64,000 nucleotides of DNA from Sphingobium wenxiniae (GTDB taxonomy: Bacteria; Pseudomonadota; Alphaproteobacteria; Sphingomonadales; Sphingomonadaceae): the NCBI RefSeq assembly GCF_007830065.1, contig NZ_VLKK01000003.1:312654-376653 (forward strand), written 5' to 3'. Of the stretch, positions 37,264 through 47,595 are shown piece by piece; the first letter of the stretch is position 1; each line of letters begins with the position of its first letter. The notes under the pieces are model-generated. The model did not search any database and was not told the DNA's origin. It saw only the letters and a program-made list of their open reading frames with translations. The position numbers were made by a program, and so were the translations under genes.

Positions 37264-37976
37264 TATTGTGCCTTTTCCGCAGTCTGCTGTGGAGTTGCAT
37301 TCGCGAGCCGGAAATAATTGATGGCGACCGTTCCGCGCATTGTAACGCGGTTGAAATTCATGGTCCCTTCAGGGAGGCAATGTGCAAATATAGGACGCAG
37401 ATCGTCAATGCGACTGGTTTCTTCTGGACTATCTGGCGGTGTCAACAACCAGAACCGCGCACGGATGGGATCTTCCCGAACCACGCATTCCCCATAACGC
37501 GACACCCATCCGATGGCTGCCGTCTCCTTGTTTTCTTCCAGTATCTCAGCTCGCTTGCGCTTGCTCTTCACTCCGGCAAGCTTCGCGTCCAATTCGGCAG
37601 GCGTATCCGAACGGATATGGGCAAGAGGCAGGCGGTTAGAAAAATCGATCTCATGCTTTTTTGAATAATCCGCATTCACAAGGGCATCGGCCAAAGCATA
37701 GCGATATAGGTCACCACCGAATGTCATTTGGGTGCCCATGCCCCCGGTTTTGCCAAGGCAAGCACCGTTGATGAGGTCTGGATATTCTTTGAGGATCGTG
37801 GAATTGTCAGCATTGGCAATAATGGCCTCCGCAGCGCGATCGTGCCTGATTTTGACGACGCATCGGGCATAATCATACATGATCTTGCGAGCGCGGGCAT
37901 CCTCCCGCGCTTTATCGGCATACGCAGGCACCGCCATTCCAAGGGTCGCAAGAACCGGGAGGAAAAAGAATTTCAC
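37263..37976 (-). CDS. Exported four-cysteine protein of unknown function inserted between nuoF and nuoG
   Basis: A 237-residue protein with a clear signal peptide ([20 protein letters not shown], cleavage before DK). The mature part has four cysteines (in ARCVVK, GACLGK, YGECVV and FAHCLP), enough for two disulfides in the periplasm. No family is recognised. The sequence is clearly more AT-rich than nuoF and nuoG. The start overlaps the nuoF stop by 4 bases and the stop overlaps the nuoG start by 1 base. Similar small periplasmic proteins of unknown role occur in sphingomonads, but kinship was not tested. Confidence 0.78.
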   Translation of the reverse strand: MKFFFLPVLATLGMAVPAYADKAREDARARKIMYDYARCVVKIRHDRAAEAIIANADNSTILKEYPDLINGACLGKTGGMGTQMTFGGDLYRYALADALVNADYSKKHEIDFSNRLPLAHIRSDTPAELDAKLAGVKSKRKRAEILEENKETAAIGWVSRYGECVVREDPIRARFWLLTPPDSPEETSRIDDLRPIFAHCLPEGTMNFNRVTMRGTVAINYFRLANATPQQTAEKAQ

Positions 37977-39283
37977 TCCGCCGCCTCCATCACAGGAGCG
38001 CCGCGTTCATTGATCCGCCGCTCGATCTCGGGACGGAAATGCCGGATCAGCCCCTGAATCGGCCAGGCCGCCGCGTCGCCGAGCGCGCAGATGGTGTGGC
38101 CTTCGACCTGCTTGGTGACTTCGAACAGCATGTCGATTTCACTCTGTTCGGCATCGCCCGTGCGCAGCCGCTCCATCACGCGCCACATCCAGCCGGTGCC
38201 CTCGCGGCAGGGCGTGCACTGGCCGCAGCTTTCATGCTTGTAGAAGTAGGACAGGCGCGAAATGGCGCGGACTATGTCGGTCGACTTGTCCATGACGATG
38301 ACGGCGGCGGTGCCAAGGCCGGAGCCAAGCGCCTTGAGGCCATCGAAATCCATCGGCGCGTCCATGATCTCCTTGGCGGGGACCAGCGGGACCGACGACC
38401 CGCCGGGAATCACCGCGAGCAGATTGTCCCAGCCGCCGCGAATGCCGCCGCAATGCCGGTCGATCAGTTCCTTGAAGCTGATGCCCATCGATTCCTCGAC
38501 GACGCAGGGCCTGTTCACATGGCCGCTGATCTGGAACAGCTTGGTGCCCTTGTTGCCTTCCCGCCCGATACTCGCGAACCATTCGGGCGAACGGCGCAGG
38601 ATCGTCGGCGCCACGGCAATGCTCTCGACATTGTTCACCGTGGTCGGGCAGCCGTAGAGACCCGCGCCCGCCGGGAAAGGCGGCTTCAGGCGCGGCTGGC
38701 CCTTCTTGCCCTCAAGGCTCTCGATCTGCGCGGTTTCCTCGCCGCAGATGTAAGCGCCCGCGCCGCGATGGACGAAGACGTCGAAATCATAGCCCGACCC
38801 GCAGGCATTCTTGCCGAGAAAGCCCTTTTCATAGGCTTGCTCGACAGCGGCGAAGAGCACTTTCGCCTCATAGATGAACTCGCCGCGAATGTAGATATAG
38901 GCGGCGCGCGCGCGCATCGCGAAACCGGCGACCAGCGCGCCTTCGATCAGCTTGTGCGGATCGTGGCGGATGATCTCACGATCCTTGCAGCTACCCGGCT
39001 CGGATTCGTCGGCGTTGATGACCAGGAAGCTGGGACGGCCATCCTTGCTTTCCTTGGGCATGAAGCTCCACTTCATGCCGGTCGGGAAGCCCGCGCCGCC
39101 ACGGCCGCGCAGGCCCGACGCCTTGACCTTCTCGATGATGCTGTCCTGGCCCAATTCCAAAAGCGCCTTGGTATTGTCCCAGTCGCCGCGCTTCATCGCC
39201 GCGTCTATGCCCCAATCCTGGAAGCCATAGACGTTGGTGAAGATGCGATCCTTGTCGCTGAGAGGCGCAATCACATCACTCAT
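37973..39283 (-). CDS. nuoF: NADH-quinone oxidoreductase subunit F
   Basis: The 436-residue NADH- and FMN-binding subunit of complex I, where electrons enter. [16 protein letters not shown] is the dinucleotide site, and [10 protein letters not shown] with a later cysteine ([10 protein letters not shown]) binds cluster N3. Overlaps nuoE by 4 bases. Confidence 0.97.
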   Translation of the reverse strand: MSDVIAPLSDKDRIFTNVYGFQDWGIDAAMKRGDWDNTKALLELGQDSIIEKVKASGLRGRGGAGFPTGMKWSFMPKESKDGRPSFLVINADESEPGSCKDREIIRHDPHKLIEGALVAGFAMRARAAYIYIRGEFIYEAKVLFAAVEQAYEKGFLGKNACGSGYDFDVFVHRGAGAYICGEETAQIESLEGKKGQPRLKPPFPAGAGLYGCPTTVNNVESIAVAPTILRRSPEWFASIGREGNKGTKLFQISGHVNRPCVVEESMGISFKELIDRHCGGIRGGWDNLLAVIPGGSSVPLVPAKEIMDAPMDFDGLKALGSGLGTAAVIVMDKSTDIVRAISRLSYFYKHESCGQCTPCREGTGWMWRVMERLRTGDAEQSEIDMLFEVTKQVEGHTICALGDAAAWPIQGLIRHFRPEIERRINERGAPVMEAAE

Positions 39284-39963
39284 GCCCGCGCTCCCTCATT
39301 CCATTGGCCGCGATAGTCGTGATTTTCGGCGACCATCTCCTTGAGGCTGGTCGGCCCGCCTTCGGGGCAGCTCGTCTGACGCTCGATCTGCGGTCCGATT
39401 TTCGGCTGCTTGCCGGCGGCGAGATCGTCGAGGATCGCGCTCATGCTGTCATAGGTCAGGTCTTCGAAATTATCGTCGTTGATCTGGACCATAGGCGCAT
39501 TGGCGCAAGCGCCCAGGCACTCGACTTCGGTCAGCGTGAACAGGCCGTCGGGCGTGGTCCCGCCTTTCACCAGCCCCTTGTTCTTGCAGGCGGAGAACAC
39601 GTCGTCGGAGCCGCGCAACATGCAGGGCGTCGTGCCGCAGACCTGCACATGATAACGGCCCACCGGCGCGAGATTATACATGGTGTAGAAGGTCGCGACT
39701 TCATACACGCGCATGTACGGCATATCGAGCTGGTCGGCGATATATTCCATCACCGGCACCGGCAGCCAGCCTTGCGTCTGCGTCTCCGCGCCGACCTGCC
39801 GCTGGGCGAGATCGAGCAGCGGCATCACCGCCGACTGCTGACGGCCTGCGGGATAGCGGGCGATGACCTTCTTCGCCTGTTCGGCATTCTCCGCCGTCCA
39901 CGCAAAAGCGCCCCAGCGCGCGCGGGTCTCGGCTTCGTCGGGGATATGAACTGCGTCAGCCAT
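39280..39963 (-). CDS. nuoE: NADH-quinone oxidoreductase subunit E
   Basis: The 227-residue thioredoxin-fold subunit carrying 2Fe-2S cluster N1a; cysteines in [10 protein letters not shown] and [10 protein letters not shown] supply the four ligands. Its start overlaps the stop of the inserted lipoprotein gene by one base. Confidence 0.97.
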   Translation of the reverse strand: MADAVHIPDEAETRARWGAFAWTAENAEQAKKVIARYPAGRQQSAVMPLLDLAQRQVGAETQTQGWLPVPVMEYIADQLDMPYMRVYEVATFYTMYNLAPVGRYHVQVCGTTPCMLRGSDDVFSACKNKGLVKGGTTPDGLFTLTEVECLGACANAPMVQINDDNFEDLTYDSMSAILDDLAAGKQPKIGPQIERQTSCPEGGPTSLKEMVAENHDYRGQWNEGARA

Positions 39964-40340
39964 TACTCGTCGCCACCATTCATATATGCTGCAACTATGT
40001 GATTACCCTCGGTCTTAACCGCCAAATCATAGCCTTGGACCGAATTGCAGGACCAATTTGTATGCACCAGATGATCGCTGCCCTGTAAGCCTGACATTCC
40101 GGTCATTTTGCAATTTTTCGGACGAAAATCCGAAATTTGCAGCGGCCTTTTGGTCTTGAAATAGTGAACCGTGAGGCTTGCGCCGCCAGCGATTGCTGCA
40201 AATGCACTAGCGTCTTCCCGTCCCGCCGCCTTGTATGCAGCCAGAACAACCTTTTGACTGTCGTTCTGGGCAGAAACGGAGTCGCAAGCAGCAAGCGCTG
40301 CCATGCTTCCGGTGGCTAGAGCAACCATTGCACCCCTCAC
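39963..40340 (-). CDS. Small lipoprotein-like protein inserted between nuoD and nuoE
   Basis: A 125-residue exported protein. The signal ends in lipobox LAAC (Cys19) followed by Asp, which in enterobacteria keeps lipoproteins in the inner membrane; this would place it next to complex I on the periplasmic face (inference). The mature part has two cysteines (KNCKM, WSCNS) and a compact beta-rich look. No family recognised. More AT-rich than its neighbours. It overlaps nuoD by 4 bases and nuoE by 1 base. Confidence 0.75.
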   Translation of the reverse strand: MRGAMVALATGSMAALAACDSVSAQNDSQKVVLAAYKAAGREDASAFAAIAGGASLTVHYFKTKRPLQISDFRPKNCKMTGMSGLQGSDHLVHTNWSCNSVQGYDLAVKTEGNHIVAAYMNGGDE

Positions 40341-41572
40341 CGGTCACACTCCCCGAACACGATGTCCATCGCGCCCAAGACAGCGGTGGTGTCGGCCAGC
40401 ATGTGGCCCTTCAGCATGAAATCCATCGCTTGCAAATGCGAGAAGGCGGTCGGGCGGATCTTGCAGCGATAGGGTTTGTTGCTGCCGTCCGCGACCAGAT
40501 AAACGCCGAATTCGCCCTTGGGGCTTTCGGTCGCCACATAGACCTCGCCCGCGGGCACATGGAATCCCTCGGTATAGAGCTTGAAATGGTGGATCAGCGC
40601 TTCCATCGACTGCTTCATCTCGCCGCGCTTGGGCGGGGAGACCTTGCGGTCGAAGCTGGCGATCGGACCTTCCGGCATGTCGTTGAGACACTGTTTCATG
40701 ATCCGTGCGGACTGACGGACTTCCTCGACGCGGACCATGAAGCGGTCGTAGCAGTCGTAATTGGTGCCGACCGGCACGTCGAACTCCATCCGGTCATAGA
40801 CATCATAGGGCTGCGACTTGCGGATGTCCCATGCAATGCCGCTGCCCCGGATCATCGGCCCGGAGAAACCCCATTTCAGCGCATCTTCCTTGCTGACAAC
40901 GGCGATGTCGACATTGCGCTGCTTGAAGATGCGGTTGTCCGCCACCAGCGAGATCGCGTCCTCGAACAGGCGCGGCAGGCGCGTGTCGAGCCAGTCGGCG
41001 ATGTCGGTGAGCAGCTTGAGCGGCACATCCTGATGCACGCCGCCCGGCCGGAAATAAGCCGAATGCATCCGAGCGCCGGACGCCCGCTCGAAGAAGTTGA
41101 GGCAGTCCTCGCGGATTTCGAACAGCCACAGGTTCGGCGTCATCGCGCCGACGTCCATGACGTGCGAGCCAAGGTTCAACATGTGGTTGCTGATGCGGGT
41201 CAGTTCCGCGAAGAACACGCGCAGATATTGGGCGCGCAGCGGCACTTCGAGGTTCAGCAGCTTCTCGATCGCCAGCACATAGCTATGCTCCATGCCGAGC
41301 GGCGAGCAATAGTCCAGCCGGTCGAAATAAGGCAGCGCCTGCAAATAGGTCTTATATTCGATCAGCTTTTCGGTGCCGCGATGGAGCAGGCCGACATGCG
41401 GATCGCAGCGTTCCACGATCTCGCCGTCCAGTTCCATGACAAGGCGCAACACGCCGTGCGCCGCGGGATGCTGCGGGCCGAAGTTGATGGTGTAGTTCTG
41501 AATCTCCGTATCGCCGAGCGTCGGATCGTCGGCATTGATCTTATGATCCAGTTTTTCGATATAATCGGACAT
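40337..41572 (-). CDS. nuoD: NADH-quinone oxidoreductase subunit D
   Basis: A 411-residue subunit lining the quinone pocket; related to the nickel-hydrogenase large subunit. The quinone-site histidine lies in [14 protein letters not shown] and a conserved tyrosine in the loop preceding. Separate from nuoC, not fused. Start overlaps the nuoC stop by one base (TGATG). Confidence 0.97.
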   Translation of the reverse strand: MSDYIEKLDHKINADDPTLGDTEIQNYTINFGPQHPAAHGVLRLVMELDGEIVERCDPHVGLLHRGTEKLIEYKTYLQALPYFDRLDYCSPLGMEHSYVLAIEKLLNLEVPLRAQYLRVFFAELTRISNHMLNLGSHVMDVGAMTPNLWLFEIREDCLNFFERASGARMHSAYFRPGGVHQDVPLKLLTDIADWLDTRLPRLFEDAISLVADNRIFKQRNVDIAVVSKEDALKWGFSGPMIRGSGIAWDIRKSQPYDVYDRMEFDVPVGTNYDCYDRFMVRVEEVRQSARIMKQCLNDMPEGPIASFDRKVSPPKRGEMKQSMEALIHHFKLYTEGFHVPAGEVYVATESPKGEFGVYLVADGSNKPYRCKIRPTAFSHLQAMDFMLKGHMLADTTAVLGAMDIVFGECDR

Positions 41573-42408
41573 CAGGCCTTGTCCTCGGGCTTGGCAGCGC
41601 CTTTGCCTTCATCGGTGTCGGCGGCGGGCTTGGCCGGCGCTTCAGGGGACTTCGCGTTCGCCTTGCTGTCGGTCGGCTCGCCGGCTCCGCTATCGCCGGA
41701 CTTTTCCGTTACCTTCGGCTTGTCGCCCTTCTCCTCGCCCTTGGGGGCGGCGGGCGGCGGCGGCGGAGCAGGCGCGGGCGACGGCGCGCCGGGCGCCTGC
41801 GGCGCCTTCTCATCGCCCGGCAGCACATATTGCGCGCCTTCCCAGGGACTCATGAAATCGAAGCTGCGGAAATCCTGCGCGAGGCGAACAGGCTCATAGA
41901 CGACGCGCTTGTCCTCTTCGGAATAGCGCAGCTCGACATAGCCGGTCAGCGGAAAGTCCTTGCGCTGCGGATACCCCTTGAACCCATAGTCGGTCAGGAT
42001 ACGGCGCAGGTCGGGATTGCCGGAAAAAATCACCCCATACATGTCGAACACCTCGCGCTCCAGCCAGCCCGCGACGGGCCAGATGTGCGTGACGCTGGGG
42101 ACGGGCGTATCCTCGTCGGTCGAAACCTTGACGCGGACGCGGTGATTGCGGGTGACGGACAGCAGATGATAGCAGACCTCGAAGCGTTCCGGCCGTTCGG
42201 GATAATCGACGCCCGCCACTTCCATGAGCTGCTGATAGTGCGCGCGGCCGCGCAGCACTTCCATCGCGTCGGCCAGCTTTTCGCGAACGACGGTGAAGCT
42301 CAGTTCGCCTGCATGATCGACGGTTTCGATCAGCATCGAACCCAGCAGTCCGGCAATCTCTTCCGCAATGCCGGGGATGGCCGCGATCTTTGGAGCGGAA
42401 TGTCCCAT
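41572..42408 (-). CDS. nuoC: NADH-quinone oxidoreductase subunit C with long disordered tail
   Basis: A 278-residue peripheral-arm subunit. Residues 1-195 are the normal NuoC ([27 protein letters not shown] region with the signature ERExxDMxG). Residues 197-278 form an unusual tail made of Pro, Ala, Lys, Glu, Asp and Gly, surely disordered, about 80 residues beyond the usual end. A 15-base gap follows nuoB. Confidence 0.96.
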   Translation of the reverse strand: MGHSAPKIAAIPGIAEEIAGLLGSMLIETVDHAGELSFTVVREKLADAMEVLRGRAHYQQLMEVAGVDYPERPERFEVCYHLLSVTRNHRVRVKVSTDEDTPVPSVTHIWPVAGWLEREVFDMYGVIFSGNPDLRRILTDYGFKGYPQRKDFPLTGYVELRYSEEDKRVVYEPVRLAQDFRSFDFMSPWEGAQYVLPGDEKAPQAPGAPSPAPAPPPPPAAPKGEEKGDKPKVTEKSGDSGAGEPTDSKANAKSPEAPAKPAADTDEGKGAAKPEDKA

Positions 42409-42423
42409 ATCAGCGCGAGTCCC

Positions 42424-42978
42424 TCAACGTTCGAAAGTCCCAATGCGGCGGATCTTCCGCTGTAGCTGCATCACGCCGTAAAGCAGCGCTTCGGCGGTCG
42501 GCGGGCAACCGGGGACATAGATGTCCACCGGCACGATCCGGTCGCAGCCGCGCACGACCGAATAGCTATAGTGATAATAGCCGCCGCCATTCGCGCACGA
42601 CCCCATGGAAATCACATATTTCGGTTCCGACATCTGGTCGTAGACCTTCCGCAACGCCGGAGCCATCTTGTTGCAGAGCGTGCCCGCGACGATCATGACG
42701 TCCGACTGGCGCGGAGACGCGCGCGGGGCCGCCCCGAACCGCTCCATGTCATAGCGCGGCATGTTGACGTGGATCATCTCCACCGCGCAGCAGGCAAGGC
42801 CGAAGGTCATCCACCACAGCGAGCCGGTGCGCGCCCAGGTGAACAGGTCCTCGGTCGACGTGACAAGGAAGCCCTTGTCGCTGACTTCGGTGTTCAGCGC
42901 GTTGAAGAAATCCTGGTCGGGCTGAGTCCCCACCGGCGGCATGGTGCCGGGGGCGGGACCTGTCAGTTCTACTCCCAA
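42424..42978 (-). CDS. nuoB: NADH-quinone oxidoreductase subunit B
   Basis: A 184-residue subunit carrying the terminal 4Fe-4S cluster N2, with adjacent cysteines in GLACCAVEM, then GSCANGGG and PGCPPTAE. The start chosen is TTG at 42978, preceded by GGGAG at good spacing and giving the family-like N-terminus MGVELTGP; it overlaps the nuoA end by 10 bases. An ATG 12 codons later lacks a ribosome site. Confidence 0.96.
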   Translation of the reverse strand: MGVELTGPAPGTMPPVGTQPDQDFFNALNTEVSDKGFLVTSTEDLFTWARTGSLWWMTFGLACCAVEMIHVNMPRYDMERFGAAPRASPRQSDVMIVAGTLCNKMAPALRKVYDQMSEPKYVISMGSCANGGGYYHYSYSVVRGCDRIVPVDIYVPGCPPTAEALLYGVMQLQRKIRRIGTFER

Positions 42979-43343
42979 TCGAGTGCTCCCTTCTTCCACG
43001 CATAGACAAGGCCGAGCACCAGTTCGCCTATGAACACCATCATCGTCGCCCATCCGGCCCAGCCGATCTGTTCGAGACTGACCGCCCAGGGAAAGAGAAA
43101 CGCCGCTTCCAGATCGAAGATGATGAACAGGATCGCGACGAGGTAGAAGCGCACGTCAAACTGGCTGCGCGGCTCTTCGAAAGCGGGAAAGCCGCATTCA
43201 TATTCCGAGAGCTTTGCCGGATCGGGCTTGTGCGCGCCGGTCAGGCGCCCCACCAGCATCGGCAGAAAGACGAAGGCGCTGGAAAGCAGCAAGGCGATCC
43301 CAAGAAAGATCAGGATCGGAAGATATTGGGCGAGATCGACCAA
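42969..43343 (-). CDS. nuoA: NADH-quinone oxidoreductase subunit A
   Basis: A 124-residue three-helix membrane subunit, first gene of the operon. The loop [23 protein letters not shown] region (about 50-72) is the conserved quinone-side segment. Initiation is at TTG with AGGGGA upstream. A candidate promoter lies at 43377-43405. Confidence 0.96.
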   Translation of the reverse strand: MVDLAQYLPILIFLGIALLLSSAFVFLPMLVGRLTGAHKPDPAKLSEYECGFPAFEEPRSQFDVRFYLVAILFIIFDLEAAFLFPWAVSLEQIGWAGWATMMVFIGELVLGLVYAWKKGALDWE

Positions 43344-43376
43344 CGGAATCCCCTGGGCGAAAATGACTATGGGCGC

Positions 43377-43405
43377 GCTTTAGGACTGCTGCATATGCGA
43401 AGCAA
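43377..43405 (-). promoter_or_regulatory. Candidate promoter of the nuo operon
   Basis: Minus-strand TTGCTT (43405-43400) and TAAAGC (43382-43377), 17 bases apart, about 35 bases before nuoA in the only sizeable gap upstream of the operon. Match is moderate. Confidence 0.35.
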
Positions 43406-43470
43406 GGGGGCAGGCCCCTGAGAATGAATCGCAAAAAGCGCGGAAGCCCTGTGCTTCGACGCTATCGGCC

Positions 43471-44283
43471 TTAGCGCAGCGCTCCGGCGACCAGCTTGTG
43501 CAGCTTGCTGTGGACGGCATCGTTGCCCGCGATAACCTCACGCCGCTCGATCGGCTGGTCGCCGCCGCGGAAGTCGGTGACGAAGCCGCCCGCTTCGCGC
43601 ACCATCAATATGCCTGCCGCCACGTCCCACGGCTGGAGTCCGCTTTCCCAGAAACCGTCATACCGGCCGGAGGCGACATGGGCGAGGTCGAGCGAGGCCG
43701 CGCCGAAACGACGGATGCCCGCGACCGAAGGCGCGACCGCGCCGAAAATGCGGGTCCATTGGGCGAAATCGCCATGACCCATGAACGGGATGCCGGTCGC
43801 GATCAGGCATTCACCCATGTCGCGGCGGGCGGAGACTCGCAGGCGCTGGTCGTGGCGCCAGGCGCCCCGGTTCTTTTCGGCCCAATAGCTTTCGTCGGTG
43901 ATCGGCTGATAGACCAGGCCGGTGGTGATTTCCTTCCTGCCCCCATAAAGCGGCTCTTCCACTGCGATCGAGATCGCGAAATGCGGAATCCCGTGCAGAA
44001 AGTTGGTGGTGCCATCGAGCGGGTCGATGATCCAGCGCGGCTTGTTGGGATCGCCTTCGATCATGCCGCCCTCTTCCAGCAGGAAACCCCAGTCGGGGCG
44101 CGCGCGCTGCAATTCCTCGACCAGCGTTTCCTCGCAGCGTTTGTCGGCCAAAGACACGAAGTCCGCCGGCCCCTTGCGGCTGACCTGGAGATGCTCGACC
44201 TCGCCAAAGTCGCGGCGCAGCTTGGAGCCTGCCTTGCGGACAGCGCGTTCCATGACGGTGAGAAGGCCGGAGTGCGATACCAT
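43471..44283 (-). CDS. suhB: Inositol monophosphatase family protein
   Basis: A 270-residue Mg2+/Li+-type phosphatase. Metal motifs are all present: EEGG (Glu), IDPLDGTTNF, and a later WDVAAG (Asp). Bacterial SuhB also contributes to rRNA antitermination in E. coli; whether this one does is unknown. The start is ATG 44283 with GGAGGAG upstream. It follows efp on the same strand. Confidence 0.92.
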   Translation of the reverse strand: MVSHSGLLTVMERAVRKAGSKLRRDFGEVEHLQVSRKGPADFVSLADKRCEETLVEELQRARPDWGFLLEEGGMIEGDPNKPRWIIDPLDGTTNFLHGIPHFAISIAVEEPLYGGRKEITTGLVYQPITDESYWAEKNRGAWRHDQRLRVSARRDMGECLIATGIPFMGHGDFAQWTRIFGAVAPSVAGIRRFGAASLDLAHVASGRYDGFWESGLQPWDVAAGILMVREAGGFVTDFRGGDQPIERREVIAGNDAVHSKLHKLVAGALR

Positions 44284-44392
44284 GTTCTTTTCTCCTCCCT
44301 CCACCAACGGAGGGATATGGGTGCGGGGTTTGGAGACGCCCTGAAAAGGAAAAGGCGGAAGGCTCGCCTGCGCTCGCCACCCACCCCCCTGT

Positions 44393-44412
44393 CCCTTCCG
44401 CAGGCGGAAGGG
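44393..44412 (-). terminator. Hairpin downstream of efp
   Basis: Perfect inverted repeat CCCTTCCGC/GCGGAAGGG around AG (realistically 8 bp with a 4-base loop), 11 bases past the efp stop codon. No T tract. Likely a 3' end signal or transcript-stabilising stem for efp. Confidence 0.5.
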
Positions 44413-44423
44413 CGATTATGCAA

Positions 44424-44987
44424 TCAGTCCGCGCGCTTTACATATTCGCGTTCGTAGACGTCGACGATGATCCGCGTGCCCGTGACGATGTGCGGCGGCA
44501 CCATGACGCGCACGCCGTTGTCGAGGATCGCGGGCTTGTAGCTGGCCGAGGCGGTCTGGCCCTTCACCACGGCGTCGGCTTCCACCACGGTCGCTTCGAC
44601 CGTTTCGGGAAGCTGCACGGAGATGGGGCGTTCCTCATACATTTCAAGCATGACCATCATGCCGTCCTGAAGGAAGGCGGCCGCGTCGCCGACCAGGTCG
44701 AGCGGCAGGTTGATCTGCTCATAGGTTTCGGTATCCATGAAGACGAGCATGTCGCCTTCCGCATAGAGATACTGGAAATCCTTGGTGTCGAGCCGGATGC
44801 GCTCGACCGTTTCGGCGGAGCGGAAACGGACGTTGTTCTTGCGCCCGTCGATCAGGTTCTTGAGTTCCACCTGCATATAGGCGCCGCCCTTGCCGGGCTG
44901 GGTGTGCTGGATCTTGACGGCGCGCCACAGGCCACCTTCATATTCGATATTGTTGCCGGGACGGATGTCCACGCCGCTGATCTTCAT
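44424..44987 (-). CDS. efp: Elongation factor P
   Basis: A 187-residue three-domain factor that relieves ribosome stalling at proline stretches. The N-terminal loop TQPGKGGAY has Lys33 at the tip, corresponding to the residue modified in E. coli, and the C-terminal signature segment [21 protein letters not shown] is near the end. No modification gene (epmA/epmB) is seen in the window. Confidence 0.96.
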   Translation of the reverse strand: MKISGVDIRPGNNIEYEGGLWRAVKIQHTQPGKGGAYMQVELKNLIDGRKNNVRFRSAETVERIRLDTKDFQYLYAEGDMLVFMDTETYEQINLPLDLVGDAAAFLQDGMMVMLEMYEERPISVQLPETVEATVVEADAVVKGQTASASYKPAILDNGVRVMVPPHIVTGTRIIVDVYEREYVKRAD

Positions 44988-45101
44988 GGGAAGAGCCTGC
45001 CTATATGTCTGTGGATGGAAAAGAGCCGGCCTTTGAGAGGCTGGGCGCGCCTCTACATCCAGACGGGCCGCAGGGCAAGGGCCGGAAGCGACTTCCGGCG
45101 G

Positions 45102-45680
45102 TCAGCGCCTGCCCGTGAGCAGCGGATAGGGATTGACGGGCCGCCCGCCATGCCAGGGTTCGCCCGGTTGCGCGACATGCACGGCGAAATGGAGATGCGG
45201 GGCGGACGGATCGGCGTTGCCCGTGCTGCCGACGATGGCGATGCGCTGGCCGCGCCGGACCGTCTGCCCTTCGCGCAGGCCCGGCGCATAACCCTCCAGA
45301 TGCGCGTAATAATAAATGCGCCGGCCGTCGGGCGAGCGTTCATAAATGGTCCGTCCGCCCTCCCCGCTCCAGAACAGCTTTTCGATGCGGCCATCGGCAG
45401 CGGCGAGCACCGCCGCGCCCCGCGCCGCCATGATGTCGATGGCATCGTGCGGGCGAGCGCCCTGGGCGCGCGACTGGGTGAAGGTGTCGGTCAGGGCGTC
45501 GATGGCCACGCCTTCCACGGGAATCAGCAGGCTCGCATTATCGGAAACGGGGGCGGAAGGTTCCGGTGGAGGGGCCTCAGGCGCGCCGCCGGGCACGATC
45601 CGCACGCAAAGCGACAGGAACAGCACGCAGAGCAGGACCGCCAGCGCAATCCCGGTCCAGCCCCTCGCGCCCATCCTCAT
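45102..45680 (-). CDS. M23 (LytM-type) metallopeptidase
   Basis: A 192-residue membrane-anchored peptidase: one N-terminal helix (about 9-28), a Pro-rich linker, then an M23 domain with the zinc ligands in PHDAID (His and Asp) and PHLHF. All ligands are present, so it should be an active peptidoglycan endopeptidase in the periplasm rather than a degenerate activator. Transcribed after the L,D-transpeptidase gene (7-base gap), a sensible pairing for cell-wall remodelling. Confidence 0.88.
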   Translation of the reverse strand: MRMGARGWTGIALAVLLCVLFLSLCVRIVPGGAPEAPPPEPSAPVSDNASLLIPVEGVAIDALTDTFTQSRAQGARPHDAIDIMAARGAAVLAAADGRIEKLFWSGEGGRTIYERSPDGRRIYYYAHLEGYAPGLREGQTVRRGQRIAIVGSTGNADPSAPHLHFAVHVAQPGEPWHGGRPVNPYPLLTGRR

Positions 45681-45687
45681 CCCGCGC

Positions 45688-46770
45688 TCACGGCTGGAAA
45701 TGCGCCTTCACGCCGGTCTTGACCATCTGGGCGAGCCGGGCGGCGTCCCAGTTGGTGAGGCGGATGCAGCCATGGCTTTCGGTGCGGCCGATATTCTGCG
45801 GCTCCGGCGTGCCGTGAATGCCGTAATGCGGCTTTGACAGGTCGATCCACGCGACGCCGACCGGCCCGTTAGGACCAGGTTTCAGGAGCGCCTTCCCATC
45901 CGATTTGTCCGCGTCCCAGAACAGGGCGGGATTATAGTGAAAATCGGGATTGCGGCTGATCCCCTTGATGGTCCAGTCGCCGATGGGCAACGGATCGTGT
46001 CCCGACCCCATGGTGGCGGGGAACTGCGCGATCAGCTTGTCCTTTTCATCATAAACCTTGAGCAGTCCTTCGGATTTGTCGACGATGATATGATCGGCCT
46101 GCGTCTGGTCGGCGGCCACCGCGAGGCTGGCGAGCGTCTCACCCCAGCCGCGATCGTCGCCTTCGATGCGGGCGACCGGCTGGTTGGCGATGGCGGGCAC
46201 GCGGATGACCGCGCCGGGACCGATCTTCGTGTTGGGCGGATTGAGCGCGACCAGCGCCTCGGGCCGGGTGTGGAAGCGTTCGGCCAGCTTTTCCAACAGG
46301 TTGCGATAACCCAGCGCGGGGAGCTTGGCCTGTTCGTTCAAATCCTTGGGAATGGCGAAGAACGGCCCCTTTGCAAAGCCGTCGGGAATGCGGACGAGCC
46401 ATGTGGCGGGCTGGGGATTGCCGCCCAGCAGCGCCCTGGCCGTGGCTTCGTCATATTTGCCGGTTTCGGGGAGATCGCGGGACTGCTGGAAACCGCGCAC
46501 GGCATCGGTGAACGACATGCCTTCCTTCCCGTCGATCACGCCGGGCGAGAATCCCGCCCGGTCGAGCGCGACCTGTGCCTGAAGGACCGACTCGGCGCGC
46601 GGAGGCTGCCCCGCCGGTTCCGGCTGGATCGCGAAGGCATAGGGTTCGGCCTGCCGAGCGGCCTGCGGTTGTTGAGGCTGCGGATTTTCGCGGGAAGCGG
46701 GTGAGGACGGCTGGCTGTTGCAGGCGGTCGCGCAGAGGGCGATCAGGGCGGACAGGACATAAGGACGCAC
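45688..46770 (-). CDS. L,D-transpeptidase (YkuD) with peptidoglycan-binding and LysM-like parts
   Basis: A 360-residue exported cell-wall enzyme that forms or swaps 3-3 crosslinks or attaches proteins. It has a signal with a possible lipobox (CATAC), a PG_binding_1-type domain (about 64-118, LDRAGFSPGVIDG), a LysM-like segment (about 150-200) and a YkuD domain with HGTPEP and the catalytic SHGCIRLTN. Coupled to the M23 gene downstream. Confidence 0.92.
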   Translation of the reverse strand: MRPYVLSALIALCATACNSQPSSPASRENPQPQQPQAARQAEPYAFAIQPEPAGQPPRAESVLQAQVALDRAGFSPGVIDGKEGMSFTDAVRGFQQSRDLPETGKYDEATARALLGGNPQPATWLVRIPDGFAKGPFFAIPKDLNEQAKLPALGYRNLLEKLAERFHTRPEALVALNPPNTKIGPGAVIRVPAIANQPVARIEGDDRGWGETLASLAVAADQTQADHIIVDKSEGLLKVYDEKDKLIAQFPATMGSGHDPLPIGDWTIKGISRNPDFHYNPALFWDADKSDGKALLKPGPNGPVGVAWIDLSKPHYGIHGTPEPQNIGRTESHGCIRLTNWDAARLAQMVKTGVKAHFQP

Positions 46771-46821
46771 GGCATTCTCCTGATTGTCCAGAAGAAACGC
46801 CGGGGGCCTTGAAAGGATGCG

Positions 46822-47520
46822 TCAGGCTACGCGCGCCAGCGCCGGAGCGAAGGCGGCGACGCCCGCGCGCGGTCCTTCCGCATGGTTCCAGACCGCGCCG
46901 CTGACCGCGAGGAAATCCGCGCCCGCCGCGACCAGCGGGGCCGCGTTGGCCGCCGTAATGCCCCCAATGGCGACGCAGGGCAGTTCAAACAGCGTGACCC
47001 ACCAGCTCAGGATAGACGGCTCCGCCCGATGACGCGTTTCCTTGGTCGTGGTGGGGTAGAAGGCGCCGAAGGCGACATAATCCGCCCCCGCCTCCCCCGC
47101 TTCCATCGCGAGGTGGCGGCTGTCATGGCAGGTGACGCCGATCTGGGCCGAAGGGCCAAGGAGCTGGCGGGCTTCGCGCGGGTCGCCGTCGGACTGCCCC
47201 AGATGCACGCCGTCCGCCCCAAGGCGCTTGGCGAGCGCGATGCTGTCATTGACGATGAAGGCGACTTCGCGATCGGCGCAGAGTTTTTGCAGCGGCTCGG
47301 CGGCGCGGGCAATGGCATGGTCGTCAATCCCTTTCAGCCGAAGCTGGAAGGCGGCGACGTCCCCTCCGTCCAGCGCGGCGGCGAGGCGGTCGGTGAAGGG
47401 CGCGTCGATCAGGGGCGGCGAGATCAGGTAAAGCTGGCAGGGCGGGCGGCGTTTGTCGCGCTCGAAACGGGCCGCGAAACCGGGGTCGAGGGCCAGTTCT
47501 TCTTCGGTGAAGTCAGTCAT
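46822..47520 (-). CDS. thiE: Thiamine-phosphate synthase
   Basis: Joins HMP-pyrophosphate and thiazole phosphate to thiamine monophosphate. The 232-residue TIM barrel keeps [22 protein letters not shown] and the phosphate motif VAIGGI. A roughly 25-residue N-terminal extension precedes the barrel. No other thi gene and no TPP riboswitch-like leader is visible nearby. Convergent/divergent neighbours are the transpeptidase gene and the DUF72 gene. Confidence 0.92.
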   Translation of the reverse strand: MTDFTEEELALDPGFAARFERDKRRPPCQLYLISPPLIDAPFTDRLAAALDGGDVAAFQLRLKGIDDHAIARAAEPLQKLCADREVAFIVNDSIALAKRLGADGVHLGQSDGDPREARQLLGPSAQIGVTCHDSRHLAMEAGEAGADYVAFGAFYPTTTKETRHRAEPSILSWWVTLFELPCVAIGGITAANAAPLVAAGADFLAVSGAVWNHAEGPRAGVAAFAPALARVA

Positions 47521-47595
47521 GGCCCTGCCTTTAGCCGCTTTTGCCCATGCTGGGGAAGAGTGGACCCGTTTCCGCTGCCGCCGCGTTCTTGCCGG

